NCBI GenBank assembly: GCA_937958145.1
Contig: CALGOE010000232.1
Coordinates: 1-34,706 of the forward strand
Reading direction: 5' to 3'
Origin: an uncultured Desulfobacca sp.
GTDB taxonomy: Bacteria; Desulfobacterota; Desulfobaccia; Desulfobaccales; Desulfobaccaceae
Length of the DNA: 34,706 bases
Under the pieces are notes generated by a model. The model did no database searches, was not told the origin of the DNA, and worked only from the letters and a program-made list of their open reading frames with translations. Below, one piece after another: positions 16,070 to 23,382 of the stretch (within the stretch, counting starts at the first letter, position 1; each line of letters begins with the position of its first letter). Made by a program: the position numbers and the translations under genes.

Positions 16070-16627
16070 CTAAGGGGCAGTGGGTGAGTTGGACACCGGG
16101 CCCGGGGCAACCGGCACCTGGGGCGGCCGGAGGACACGTCGGACAAATCGGCCCACCGATTTGACGACGATCAGGGTCCCGAAATACAGAAGCAGAAAGA
16201 CGCCGATAAAACCTAAGGACCACGGGGTGCCGGGGATGGGCACCGCCAGTTCCAGGAAGCGGTATTGCAGCCACGCCAGGGCAAAGAAGATGGGCCAGAG
16301 ATAAGCCGCCGACAGGGCCACCTGCTGAAAAAAGGTGTGGCCGAAGGCGTCATTGGCCAGTTTATTGGCAGCCTGATAGGCTTCTTTATCCCCGGCTTTG
16401 AGCGCAGCGGTGGCCAGTTCCTGGTATTTGGCCGCCTCGGCGCCATATTGGGCCAGCCGCGGCTGCAGGAAGCGGAGCACGAAGACGGCGGTCAGCTTGC
16501 CCAAAATAAGGCAAAGACCGGCCAGGAAGACGGTGCCGATGATAAAATCCAGCTCGGCCAGGCCGGTCAGGCGATACCACCAGATCAACCACCGATCCAC
16601 CACCTGCACGTATGGGTGCATCTCCAT
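16070..16627 (-). CDS. Oxa1/EMC3-like (DUF106-type) membrane protein
   Basis: A 185-residue membrane protein starting MEMHPYVQVVDRW, with GGGAG five bases before the ATG. It has a hydrophobic segment near residues 22-45, then a charged helical hairpin (LAQYGAEAAKYQELATAALKAGDKEAYQAANKLAND), then two hydrophobic segments (ALSAAYLWPIFFALAWL and GFIGVFLLLYFGTLIVV) and a Pro-rich tail. That order (TM, cytosolic coiled coil, TM, TM) matches the minimal Oxa1 superfamily, especially archaeal DUF106 and EMC3. This is a pattern match, not a search. It lies between tauE and the molybdoenzyme gene in the same operon, so it may help insert or anchor the exporter or dock the soluble complex. The track start at 16768 is rejected. 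Confidence 0.7.
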   Translation of the reverse strand: MEMHPYVQVVDRWLIWWYRLTGLAELDFIIGTVFLAGLCLILGKLTAVFVLRFLQPRLAQYGAEAAKYQELATAALKAGDKEAYQAANKLANDAFGHTFFQQVALSAAYLWPIFFALAWLQYRFLELAVPIPGTPWSLGFIGVFLLLYFGTLIVVKSVGRFVRRVLRPPQVPVAPGPVSNSPTAP

Positions 16628-16647
16628 GGCACTCCCAGGGAGCGGCG

Positions 16648-16669
16648 GGGGCCGGCCCGGGCCGGCCCC
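16648..16669. repeat. Perfect 22-bp GC-only palindrome between cistrons
   Basis: GGGGCCGGCCC is followed directly by its exact reverse complement. It lies in the 61-bp gap between the tauE stop and the EMC3-like start, 20 bases before the ATG. In mRNA it could form a very stable hairpin that protects the upstream tauE message or limits downstream translation. Confidence 0.75.
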
Positions 16670-16688
16670 GCCCTCACGAGAACTTAGG

Positions 16689-17864
16689 CTACATTCCTGG
16701 GAAGATGGAATAACCCAGGAATCCTTTGGTAGTATAGCCCACGCCGACGTAAATGGCCAGCAGAACAAATAGGCGTTTCAACCAGACGTCAGGAATATAT
16801 TTTGAGGTGATGGGACCGACAAAGGAGCCGATGGCAATGCCGATCAATTCGGCGCCGACAAAGACGAAGTCAATGGGAGTGCCTTTGACAAACATGAAGG
16901 TAAAAATGGACGTCACCATGCTGACAAAGACGGCCAAGGCGGACGTCCCGGCGACAATATACATGGGGAGGTTGGTCACCGAGGTCAAGAAGGGGACATA
17001 CAGGAAGCCGCCGCCGACGCCGATGAAGGCGGAGATGGCGGCGATGAAAAAACCGCCCACAAAGGGCCAGATGGGATTAAAAGAAAACTCCACGCCGAAA
17101 AAGGTGAAATTGATGCGGGTCAGACCCCATTTCTGGACGCGCACGCCCGTGAGTTCGGGACCGGCGGTCTCCTCCCCTTTGGCCTTTTTCTTCACCGATT
17201 CTTCAAAGGCCTTGGCCGCTTCTTTGGCCTTCTTTTTGCGTTCCTGGCCCTTGGGGGTGGTCTCATAGAACAGGAAGCAGCCGATGACCAGGACGATGAG
17301 GCCGAAGTAGCCGATATAGGCGCTCAGGGAAATCTTGCCGGCCGTCAACACCGGAATCAGATACGCGCCGGCGATGCCGCCCAGGGCCAGGGCCAGACCC
17401 AGGGGCATGACCAAACGGCCCAGCCGGTAGTAGGTGATGGAAGAGATAAAGGCCGACAAGCCGACAAGATATTGGTTGGAGGTGCGGATGGAGTCGGTTA
17501 AAAGTTTATTCAGGGCCGGGTTGGTGTTTTTAAAGGTTTTGCCATAATCGGCCAACCCAAACACAGTAATATGGCCGACGCCGGCCATGATGCCGCCAAA
17601 GGCGCCGACCGTGGAGAAGATCCAGCCGACCCAGATACCCCAGAGAATGCCCCAGAACCACCAGGGGCTGGGGGCGCCGGGGATGCCCATGAAGCCTTTC
17701 GGGGCATTGGGATCGATCTGGCCGGGGCCGGTCCCTACCGGGGTTTTGTTAATCAGATCCTGGAGTTTGCTGACCTGGGCGGCGGCCGTTTCCGGCAGGA
17801 TAACGGCGGCCAGCGCCAGGGCCACCAGCATGAGTCCGAAAATGCTTAAAAATCGCTTATTCAT
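16689..17864 (-). CDS. TauE/SafE-family anion exporter
   Basis: A 391-residue integral membrane protein of the TauE/SafE family, whose members move sulfite, sulfonates and related anions across the inner membrane. The N-terminus is a cleavable-signal-like segment (LMLVALALAAVILPETAAAQ) followed by about 40 extracytoplasmic residues. Two TauE half-repeats follow, seen in WFWGILWGIWVGWIFSTVGAFGGIMAGVGH and PFVGGFFIAAISAFIGVGGGFLYVPFL. A Lys/Glu-rich cytoplasmic loop of about 45 residues (KGQERKKKAKEAAKAFEESVKKK) separates the halves. AGGAGGAAGG precedes the ATG. It is the first gene of the minus-strand operon and suggests that the complex handles a sulfur oxyanion. Direction and substrate are not determinable from sequence. 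Confidence 0.9.
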   Translation of the reverse strand: MNKRFLSIFGLMLVALALAAVILPETAAAQVSKLQDLINKTPVGTGPGQIDPNAPKGFMGIPGAPSPWWFWGILWGIWVGWIFSTVGAFGGIMAGVGHITVFGLADYGKTFKNTNPALNKLLTDSIRTSNQYLVGLSAFISSITYYRLGRLVMPLGLALALGGIAGAYLIPVLTAGKISLSAYIGYFGLIVLVIGCFLFYETTPKGQERKKKAKEAAKAFEESVKKKAKGEETAGPELTGVRVQKWGLTRINFTFFGVEFSFNPIWPFVGGFFIAAISAFIGVGGGFLYVPFLTSVTNLPMYIVAGTSALAVFVSMVTSIFTFMFVKGTPIDFVFVGAELIGIAIGSFVGPITSKYIPDVWLKRLFVLLAIYVGVGYTTKGFLGYSIFPGM

Positions 17865-17903
17865 ACCTTCCTCCTGAAAATTATAATACCGAATGGGTAA
17901 AAC

Positions 17904-17920
17904 TACAAATATTATGCCAA
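17904..17920 (-). promoter_or_regulatory. Sigma-54 promoter candidate for the tauE operon
   Basis: On the minus strand the sequence TTGGCATAATATTTGTA matches the sigma-54 pattern TTGGCAC-N5-TTGCA: GG at -24 and the -12 G are separated by the required 10 bases, with the -12 GC present as GT. The tauE ATG is about 40 bp downstream, with a good ribosome site between. A sigma-54 activator gene is divergently transcribed next to it. Confidence 0.65.
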
Positions 17921-18031
17921 TTCCTTGGATTCAAGCGAGCCATGCAGATAAGAGCTTGCCCTGCTTAACTATTTTCTCATATTTTTCTTATGTCGGCGTA
18001 ATTTTTTCCTCTCCTGCCGGTTGTCTTTAGC

Positions 18032-18065
18032 GTTAACTTAACTTACAATGAACGTTAACGTTAAC
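18032..18065. promoter_or_regulatory. GTTAAC box cluster, likely activator-binding site
   Basis: Three GTTAAC boxes lie at 18032-18037, 18054-18059 and 18060-18065. The last two abut to make a perfect 12-bp palindrome; the first is 22 bp away, about two helical turns. They are about 110-150 bp upstream of the sigma-54 promoter at 17904-17920, the usual range for an enhancer, and 27 bp before the activator's own ATG, so autoregulation is also possible. The AT-rich tract between them could bend. Confidence 0.55.
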
Positions 18066-18091
18066 ATGGTGTTGCCGGCTGCAGGCCCATT

Positions 18092-19513
18092 ATGAATAAT
18101 TTTACAGAAAAATTCTGGGAAAACATTATTAATACCATGGTCGACGGCCTGGTGGTGATTTCGCCCCGTGGCTTGATTGTGGCGGTGAACCAAGCCCTGG
18201 TGGAGATGACCGGATACCGTCGGGAGGAGCTCATCGGGCAGCCCTGCGCCCTGATCAAGACAGACAAATGTTTTTCGGGGGTGTCGCCGGCCACGGGGAA
18301 GATTTGCGAATTGTTTCGCGCCGGGGCCATCCGGCGGCAACGGGGTAGTCTGGTGCGCAAAGACGGCGGCCTGGTGCATGTGGTCAAAAACGCCGTCCTG
18401 ATGCCCGGTGAGGATGGGCAGCCGGTGGCGGTGGAGACCTTTACGGATGTCAGTGAGCTGGTGGCCCAGGAGCGGGTGGTGTCCCGGCTGCGGCGGGAGC
18501 TGCATCGGCAGGACGGTTTTCAGGGTCTGATCGGGCAGTCGCCGGTGATGCGCCATCTCTTTGCCCTCATTGAGAGTGCGGCTCAGTCCGATGCCCCCGT
18601 CATGATCCTGGGAGAGAGCGGCACCGGCAAGGAGCTGGTGGCCTCGGCCATCCATCGGCTCAGTCCCCGCCGCCAGGGGCCGTTCATCAAGGTGAACAGT
18701 GCGGCCCTGCATGAATCCTTGCTGGAAAGCGAGCTTTTCGGCCACGTCAAGGGGGCCTTTACCGGCGCCGACCGGGCCCGGATGGGACGGTTCGAGGCGG
18801 CCCACGGCGGCGATATCTTTCTGGACGAAATCGGCGACCTGCCGTTGGCCACCCAGGCCAAATTGCTCCGGGTCTTGCAGGAAAAGGTGGTGGAGCGGGT
18901 GGGGGATCACACCCCCATCCCGGTGGATGTGCGGCTGATTTCAGCCACGAATAAAGATCTGAACCAGCTTCTGGCTGCGGGCCGGTTTCGGGAAGATCTT
19001 TTTTATCGGGTCAATGTCATTCCCATCCAGGTACCGCCCCTGCGGGAGCGGGTGGGGGATATACCGCTGTTGGTGGAGGCTTTTCTGGAGCGGATTCGCC
19101 TGAAGACCAGGAAGCCCATTGTCAGCATCAGCAAAGAGGCATTGGAAATACTCATGGCGTATCATTGGCCGGGCAACGTCCGGGAGCTGATCAACGTCAT
19201 GGAATTCGCCTTTGTGCTCTGCGGCGGCGACAAGATTTTGCCGTCCCATCTGCCCAATCTCAAAAAACTGCGTCCGGCCGCCCGGCCTAAAGTCGTGGGC
19301 GGAGAGGAGGACGGGGAGAGGGATGAGCGGGAGGTGCTGCGCCAGACCCTGGCGGCGGCTGGCGGCAATAAGGCCGAGGCGGCCCGGATGCTGGGCATAA
19401 GCCGCGTGACTTTGTGGAAAAGATTGAAAAAATATAATCTACAAGGGTTGCTGGCCGCAGAGGCCGGAGCGCAGACACCGGCAGCAGCCGAGACCCTGAT
19501 CAGAATCAAGTGA
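18092..19513 (+). CDS. PAS-AAA+-Fis sigma-54 activator
   Basis: A 473-residue sigma-54-dependent transcription activator. Residues 5-125 form a PAS sensor (MVDGLVVISPRGLIVAVNQ, ending VETFTDVSELV) containing three Cys (C52, C60, C72), which might bind a cluster or sense redox. The AAA+ domain has Walker A GESGTGK at 174-180, the sigma-54 contact loop GAFTGA at 221-226, Walker B GGDIFLDEIGDLP, and an arginine-finger region in REDLFYRVNVIP. The C-terminus carries a Fis-type helix-turn-helix (GGNKAEAARMLGISRVTLWKRLKKY). There is no receiver domain, so control is by PAS ligand or redox state. It is divergent from the tauE operon, its most probable target. The ATG at 18092 has only a weak GCAGG site. 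Confidence 0.93.
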   Translation: MNNFTEKFWENIINTMVDGLVVISPRGLIVAVNQALVEMTGYRREELIGQPCALIKTDKCFSGVSPATGKICELFRAGAIRRQRGSLVRKDGGLVHVVKNAVLMPGEDGQPVAVETFTDVSELVAQERVVSRLRRELHRQDGFQGLIGQSPVMRHLFALIESAAQSDAPVMILGESGTGKELVASAIHRLSPRRQGPFIKVNSAALHESLLESELFGHVKGAFTGADRARMGRFEAAHGGDIFLDEIGDLPLATQAKLLRVLQEKVVERVGDHTPIPVDVRLISATNKDLNQLLAAGRFREDLFYRVNVIPIQVPPLRERVGDIPLLVEAFLERIRLKTRKPIVSISKEALEILMAYHWPGNVRELINVMEFAFVLCGGDKILPSHLPNLKKLRPAARPKVVGGEEDGERDEREVLRQTLAAAGGNKAEAARMLGISRVTLWKRLKKYNLQGLLAAEAGAQTPAAAETLIRIK

Positions 19514-19566
19514 AAGGTCAGGGGGCGGCCGGCGGCCCCCAGAGTCACAGCGAACAGAGAACGATC

Positions 19567-20550
19567 ATGGATGCCTATTCGATGCAAGGAACAGGAACAA
19601 AGGGGACTGCTGCGACCAAGGTCCTGGGTTGGCCCGGCCTGCTGGTGCTGCTTTTTTGTCTCGGGCTAAGCCTCATGGCCTGCGGGGAGGAGGAGCCCCG
19701 CAAGAGGGTAGACCTGAGCAAAGTACAGGACCAGCCTCTGGCCAAACAAGGGGCGGCGATCACCTATGCCTATCTGCCGCAGTACGCCCATACGGTGTCC
19801 TACCAGCGCCATCATCTGGTCATGGATTATCTCACCAAAACCACCGGCTTGGAGATCCGGCAGGTGTTTCCCGATACCTTCGATGAACATATGAACATGG
19901 TGGGGCGGGGTCTCATCGATATCACCTTCAGCAATCCTTTTATTTATGTCAAGATTGCCGACCGCTATGGGGCGCGGGCCTTCGCCCGGGTGGTGGAGCC
20001 CGGCGGGCAGGAGAATTTTCGGGGGCAGATCATCGTCCGGGCTGACAACCAGGAGATCCAAACCCTGGCCGATCTTAAAGGCAAGCGGCTGATTGCGGTG
20101 GATCCCACCTCCGCGGGTGGCTATCTCTATCCCTGGGGATTGATTTTGGAAAGCGGTTTGCGCCAGGAGGATTTTGCCGAGATCGCCTTTGCCCCGGGGC
20201 CGGGAGGCAAACAGGAAAAAGTGGTCATGGCGGTCTATTCCGGAAAATATGATGCCGGCCTGATCCGGGAAGGGACCCTGGAAGTGGTGAAAGACAAGAT
20301 CGATTTGAATCAGATCAGGGTGTTGGCCTACTCCCACTGGTATCCGGGCTGGGTCTATGCGGCGCGCAAAGGGTTTGACGAGGCGAAGCTGGCCAAGATC
20401 AAAGAGGCCCTGTTGGCGTTGCATTATGAGAATCCGGAGCATCGCCAGATTTTAGACAACGCCGGTTTCATCGGCATCATTCCGGCCCGGGATGAGGATT
20501 TTGTCAGCGTCCGGCGGTTGGCGGAATTGGTCGAAGCCGCGGGTAAGTAG
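19567..20550 (+). CDS. PhnD-like periplasmic binding lipoprotein
   Basis: A 327-residue substrate-binding protein of the PhnD (phosphate/phosphonate-type) group. The N-terminus is hydrophobic (LLVLLFCLGLSLMAC) and ends in a lipobox-like LMAC with C39, so it should be a lipoprotein. PhnD-type features are VSYQRHHLVMDYLTKTTGLEI, FSNPFIYV, the LADLKGKRLIAVDPTSAGGYLYP motif and KYDAGLIREGTLEV. No ABC permease or ATPase gene lies nearby; instead a histidine kinase follows by 64 bp. PhnD-like domains are known as the sensor part of kinases such as TtrS for tetrathionate. It is therefore probably a sensory binding protein for a sulfur or phosphorus oxyanion. The track start at 19510 is a GTG overlapping the previous stop; I prefer the ATG at 19567, though its ribosome site is weak. 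Confidence 0.82.
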   Translation: MDAYSMQGTGTKGTAATKVLGWPGLLVLLFCLGLSLMACGEEEPRKRVDLSKVQDQPLAKQGAAITYAYLPQYAHTVSYQRHHLVMDYLTKTTGLEIRQVFPDTFDEHMNMVGRGLIDITFSNPFIYVKIADRYGARAFARVVEPGGQENFRGQIIVRADNQEIQTLADLKGKRLIAVDPTSAGGYLYPWGLILESGLRQEDFAEIAFAPGPGGKQEKVVMAVYSGKYDAGLIREGTLEVVKDKIDLNQIRVLAYSHWYPGWVYAARKGFDEAKLAKIKEALLALHYENPEHRQILDNAGFIGIIPARDEDFVSVRRLAELVEAAGK

Positions 20551-20614
20551 GAATGCACCAGGGGATCGGGCCCCAAGCAGTCAAAACTAGGCAGCGAAGA
20601 CCAGCAGCGGCAAT

Positions 20615-21310
20615 ATGAAAACCGGCATAGGACGGGCGTTGGCAAGATTATCCTTCCGCAGCAAGATCTTTTTGGGGATCACGGCGGTCATTGTCTTTTT
20701 CGGTCTGACCCTGGCGATTGCCATCAGTCAGGTGGCAACCCGGGCCATGTTGACCGAGATCAAGAAACGGGGTTTGAATTTAGGGGTTAGTTTGGCGGCC
20801 CGGACGGCCGACCCCATGTTGGCCCAGGATTTCCTGCGCCTGAAAAACATGGTGGATGAGGTCAAAGATTCCAGCGACGACATTGTCTATGCCTTTATCC
20901 TGGACAAGTATGGCCAGGTTTTGTCCCATACGTTTTTGGGGGGCTTTCCGGTGGAGTTGCTGGGGGCCAATGAGGTGGTGCCGGAAGCGGCGCGCAATAT
21001 TGTCATCCTGGAGACCGAAGACGAGCGGGTCTATGATTTTGCCGTCCCGGTGACGGTGGGGACGCACCGTATCGGCACCGTGCGGGTCGGTCTGTCGCAG
21101 ATCAAGGCCCAGGCGGCGGTAAGCCGCCTGTTGTATATTGTTTTTGGGGTATCGGCGGGCGCGGCTTTGCTGGCAGTGTTGTTGGGAACCCTCTTTGCCG
21201 ACACGGTGACCCGTCGCCTGGAGGTGCTCAGACGGTCGGCCGAGCAGATGGTGCGCGGCAACCTCAGTCTGGCCACGGGAGGGCCGGGCGGCGCCAGTGT
21301 TGGGAGATAA
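20615..21310 (+). CDS. Histidine kinase N-terminal part (frameshifted)
   Basis: This 231-residue ORF is the sensor half of a membrane histidine kinase. It has a membrane segment near residues 18-42, an extracytoplasmic region that resembles a short Cache-like sensor (ARTADPMLAQDFLRLKNMVDEV, IVYAFILDKYGQVLSH), a second membrane segment (LLYIVFGVSAGAALLAVLLGTLF) and the start of a HAMP domain (RRLEVLRRSAEQMVRGNLSL). Reading then runs off into GGPGGASVGR and a stop at 21310, while the expected continuation appears in the -1-shifted frame from 21298. The break lies between about 21262 and 21298 in a G-rich tract. It may be a sequencing indel, a real mutation or recoding. Confidence 0.8.
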   Translation: MKTGIGRALARLSFRSKIFLGITAVIVFFGLTLAIAISQVATRAMLTEIKKRGLNLGVSLAARTADPMLAQDFLRLKNMVDEVKDSSDDIVYAFILDKYGQVLSHTFLGGFPVELLGANEVVPEAARNIVILETEDERVYDFAVPVTVGTHRIGTVRVGLSQIKAQAAVSRLLYIVFGVSAGAALLAVLLGTLFADTVTRRLEVLRRSAEQMVRGNLSLATGGPGGASVGR

Positions 21311-22764
21311 AAAACTGCCGGCAGGAGAATTGTCCGGCCTATGGGGACCGCCAGCGCCGTTGTTGGCTGCTGCCGGACACCCTCTGTCCGGAATGCCGGG
21401 CCGGGAATTACAGCCGCAAGATCGAGGCCTGCCAGGAGTGTCAGGTTTACCAGGAGTTGGCCGGGGACGAGATTCAGGCTTTGGCCGATACCTTTGACTA
21501 CATGGCCGTCAGCTTGCAGGAACATATTGAGGGGCTGCAAACGGCTCAGAAGATATTAACCCGGCAGCAGCAGCTCCTGCGCACCATGCTGGACATGACC
21601 CCCGATCTGGTGAGCCTGCAGGACGCCCATCTGGTTTATCAGGCGGTGAACCAGTCATTTTTGGAGTATTTCGGGTTCAGGCCGGAACAGGTGATCGGCC
21701 GCACCGATGTGGATATTTTCCCGCCGGGGGTGGCCGCGGCGATTCGGCAAGAGGACCTGGCCATTTTGCGGACCGGTCAGCCGCTGCGCAAAGAGGTGGT
21801 CATTCCCCGGCAGAACCAGAAGCATTGGTTCCACATGGTAAAGGTGCCGATCATTGATGAGGAGCGGACGGTGGGTCTGTTGTTGACGGCCCGGGACATC
21901 ACCGAATTGAAGCTGTATCAGGAAAAGTTAATCCAAGCCGTCAAGATGGAAGAGCTGGGGAAACTGGCCGGCGGCGTGGCCCATGAAATTAACACTCCGC
22001 TGGGGATTATCCTGGGATATGCCCAGATGCTGCTGGAGGATCTGCCCCAGGACGAAGAGAGTTATGAATTTATCCAGATTATTGAAAAACAGGTGAAGAT
22101 CTGCCGGCGCATCGTGGCCGATCTGCTGAGCTTTTCCCGGATCAGCGAAGGCAGCAAGGAGCTTTTGGATGTCAATGCCAGCCTCAGAGAAGTGGTCCAG
22201 TTGATCGACCATATCTTTCAACAGCACTGGGTGCACATTGACCTGGCCCTGACCCCGGAGCTGCCGGCGGTGGAGGGAGACCGGGAGAAACTCCGCCAGG
22301 TTTGGCTGAATCTGCTGAATAATGCCTTTGAGGCCATCGGTCAGGGCGGGACGATCTGGGTGCGAACGGACCTTTGCCCGTCCGGACAGCATATCCTGGT
22401 GAGCGTGGCGGACACCGGCAGCGGCATCAGTCCGGAGCATTTACCCCGGGTTTTTGATCCCTTTTTCAGCACCAAGGCCCCGGGCGTGGGCACCGGTCTG
22501 GGCCTGGCCGTGTCCTACGGCATTATTCAGGAGCATCAAGGCAACATTTTTGTGGTCAGTCCCCGGCCGGCGGGTTATCCTGTCGCCCCGGGGAGCGAAC
22601 CCAAGGGCGCCGGTCCCGGCGCGCTCTTTGTGGTGAAACTGCCGCGGGCCGGCCAGGTTTTAATGGCAGACGATTGCGAAAACAGTTTACTGCACCCGGA
22701 AGCGGCAAAACTACTATCAGAGGCTCAAGGAGGTCGGCATGGGGCGCATCATGGTCTTGGATGA
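21298..22764 (+). CDS. Histidine kinase, Cys-rich insert plus catalytic part
   Basis: In this frame coding sequence runs on from 21298, before the ORF-track start (a TTG at 21457). The first 50 residues contain eight Cys: CWEIKNC, CPAYG, CW, CPEC and CQEC, a motif I recall inserted after HAMP helices in sensor proteins of Desulfobacterota. It is followed by GDEIQALADTFDYMAVSLQ, the second half of HAMP, then a PAS domain (DLVSLQDAHLVYQAVNQSFLEYFGF). The kinase core has the H-box GGVAHEINTPLGIILGYAQ, N-box NLLNNAFEAI, G1 DTGSGI, F-box FDPFFST and G2 GTGLGLAVSYG. The C-terminal tail after VVKLPRAG is unusual and overlaps the response regulator by 26 bp. It likely phosphorylates that regulator. 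Confidence 0.82.
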   Translation, partial: CWEIKNCRQENCPAYGDRQRRCWLLPDTLCPECRAGNYSRKIEACQECQVYQELAGDEIQALADTFDYMAVSLQEHIEGLQTAQKILTRQQQLLRTMLDMTPDLVSLQDAHLVYQAVNQSFLEYFGFRPEQVIGRTDVDIFPPGVAAAIRQEDLAILRTGQPLRKEVVIPRQNQKHWFHMVKVPIIDEERTVGLLLTARDITELKLYQEKLIQAVKMEELGKLAGGVAHEINTPLGIILGYAQMLLEDLPQDEESYEFIQIIEKQVKICRRIVADLLSFSRISEGSKELLDVNASLREVVQLIDHIFQQHWVHIDLALTPELPAVEGDREKLRQVWLNLLNNAFEAIGQGGTIWVRTDLCPSGQHILVSVADTGSGISPEHLPRVFDPFFSTKAPGVGTGLGLAVSYGIIQEHQGNIFVVSPRPAGYPVAPGSEPKGAGPGALFVVKLPRAGQVLMADDCENSLLHPEAAKLLSEAQGGRHGAHHGLG

Positions 22765-23107
22765 CGTGCCGGACGCAGGCATCATGATCAAACGCATTCT
22801 GGAGCGCCGAGGGCATCAGGTGGCGGTGTTTACCGACGAAGAGGAGGCCTTGCAACATGCCCGCAGCCAAGGGGTGGATGTGGCCATCCTGGATATCCGG
22901 TTGAAAAAGATGAGCGGGGTGGATGTCCTGGAGGAGCTGAAGAAAATTTCGCCCCAGATACAGGTGATCATGTTGACCGGCTACCCGACCCTGGAAACGG
23001 CCCGGCAGTCCAAAGAATGGGGGGCCTATGACTACTGCATCAAACCCATTGACAAGGATGAACTGGAAGAGAAGGTGGCCGGGGCCTTGGCGGCCAAAAC
23101 CGGGTGA
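22739..23107 (+). CDS. Single-domain response regulator
   Basis: A 122-residue CheY-like receiver with no output domain. The acidic pair is in MVLDDVPD, the phospho-acceptor Asp in VAILDIRL, the conserved Thr in IMLTGYPT and the Lys in CIKPIDKDE. An ideal AAGGAGGT lies 6 bases before the ATG. The gene starts inside the end of the kinase gene, so the two are translationally coupled. With no DNA-binding domain it must act through another protein; an obvious but unproven candidate is the sigma-54 activator at 18092, which lacks a receiver. Confidence 0.92.
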   Translation: MGRIMVLDDVPDAGIMIKRILERRGHQVAVFTDEEEALQHARSQGVDVAILDIRLKKMSGVDVLEELKKISPQIQVIMLTGYPTLETARQSKEWGAYDYCIKPIDKDELEEKVAGALAAKTG

Positions 23108-23254
23108 CGGGGGCGAGGGAGGAAGGCCATGCAGAAGTGTTGCTGCCAGGAGGGGAAAAACACTGAAAAAATGATCTGACGCCAAGGAAGAGTTCATCTT
23201 CCCGGACGGGGCAGCCGATAGATTACACAGCGGAATTTTTCAACTATTTTTTTG
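23108..23254. other. Intergenic stretch before the porin promoter
   Basis: Apart from the possible 16-residue peptide ORF at 23129, this stretch shows no gene. AGTGTT and AACACT within that ORF form a short inverted repeat. Near the right end, AATTTTTCAACTA is close to the reverse complement of the TTGAAAAACT motif seen at 5641, possibly a relic of a dispersed repeat. No clear terminator for the regulator genes is seen. Confidence 0.35.
23129..23179 (+). CDS. Possible 16-residue CCC-containing peptide
   Basis: ATG at 23129 is preceded by GGGAGGAAGG at good spacing and opens a short frame reading MQKCCCQEGKNTEKMI before TGA. It begins 21 bp after the response-regulator stop. The strong ribosome site and three adjacent Cys, beside a Cys-rich kinase, argue for a real microprotein or leader peptide. 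The length alone is no evidence, and chance cannot be excluded. Confidence 0.3.
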   Translation: MQKCCCQEGKNTEKMI

Positions 23255-23283
23255 TTGACAAATTCTGGACCTTGGCCTATATT
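23255..23283 (+). promoter_or_regulatory. Strong sigma-70-type promoter for the porin
   Basis: TTGACA at 23255-23260 and TATATT at 23278-23283 are separated by exactly 17 bp. An AT-rich stretch (ACTATTTTTTTG) just upstream resembles an UP element. Transcription would start near 23290, giving a leader of about 140 bases. Confidence 0.85.
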
Positions 23284-23351
23284 AGCGCCAAGCAGTGAAT
23301 AAATGTGTCGCCTGTACCAGACACGGGAAAGGAGGGGGGAGAACCAAAATT

Positions 23352-23382
23352 ACGCATTAAAACATGAAGTTATGCGTTTTAA
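23352..23382 (+). promoter_or_regulatory. Interleaved inverted repeats in porin 5' leader
   Basis: ACGCAT (23352-23357) pairs with ATGCGT (23372-23377), while TTAAAAC (23357-23363) pairs with GTTTTAA (23376-23382). The order A-B-A'-B' permits either of two exclusive hairpins or a pseudoknot in the RNA. As DNA it can also be read as a direct repeat TTAYGCRT about 20 bp apart, a possible operator. A role in porin expression is inference. Confidence 0.4.
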
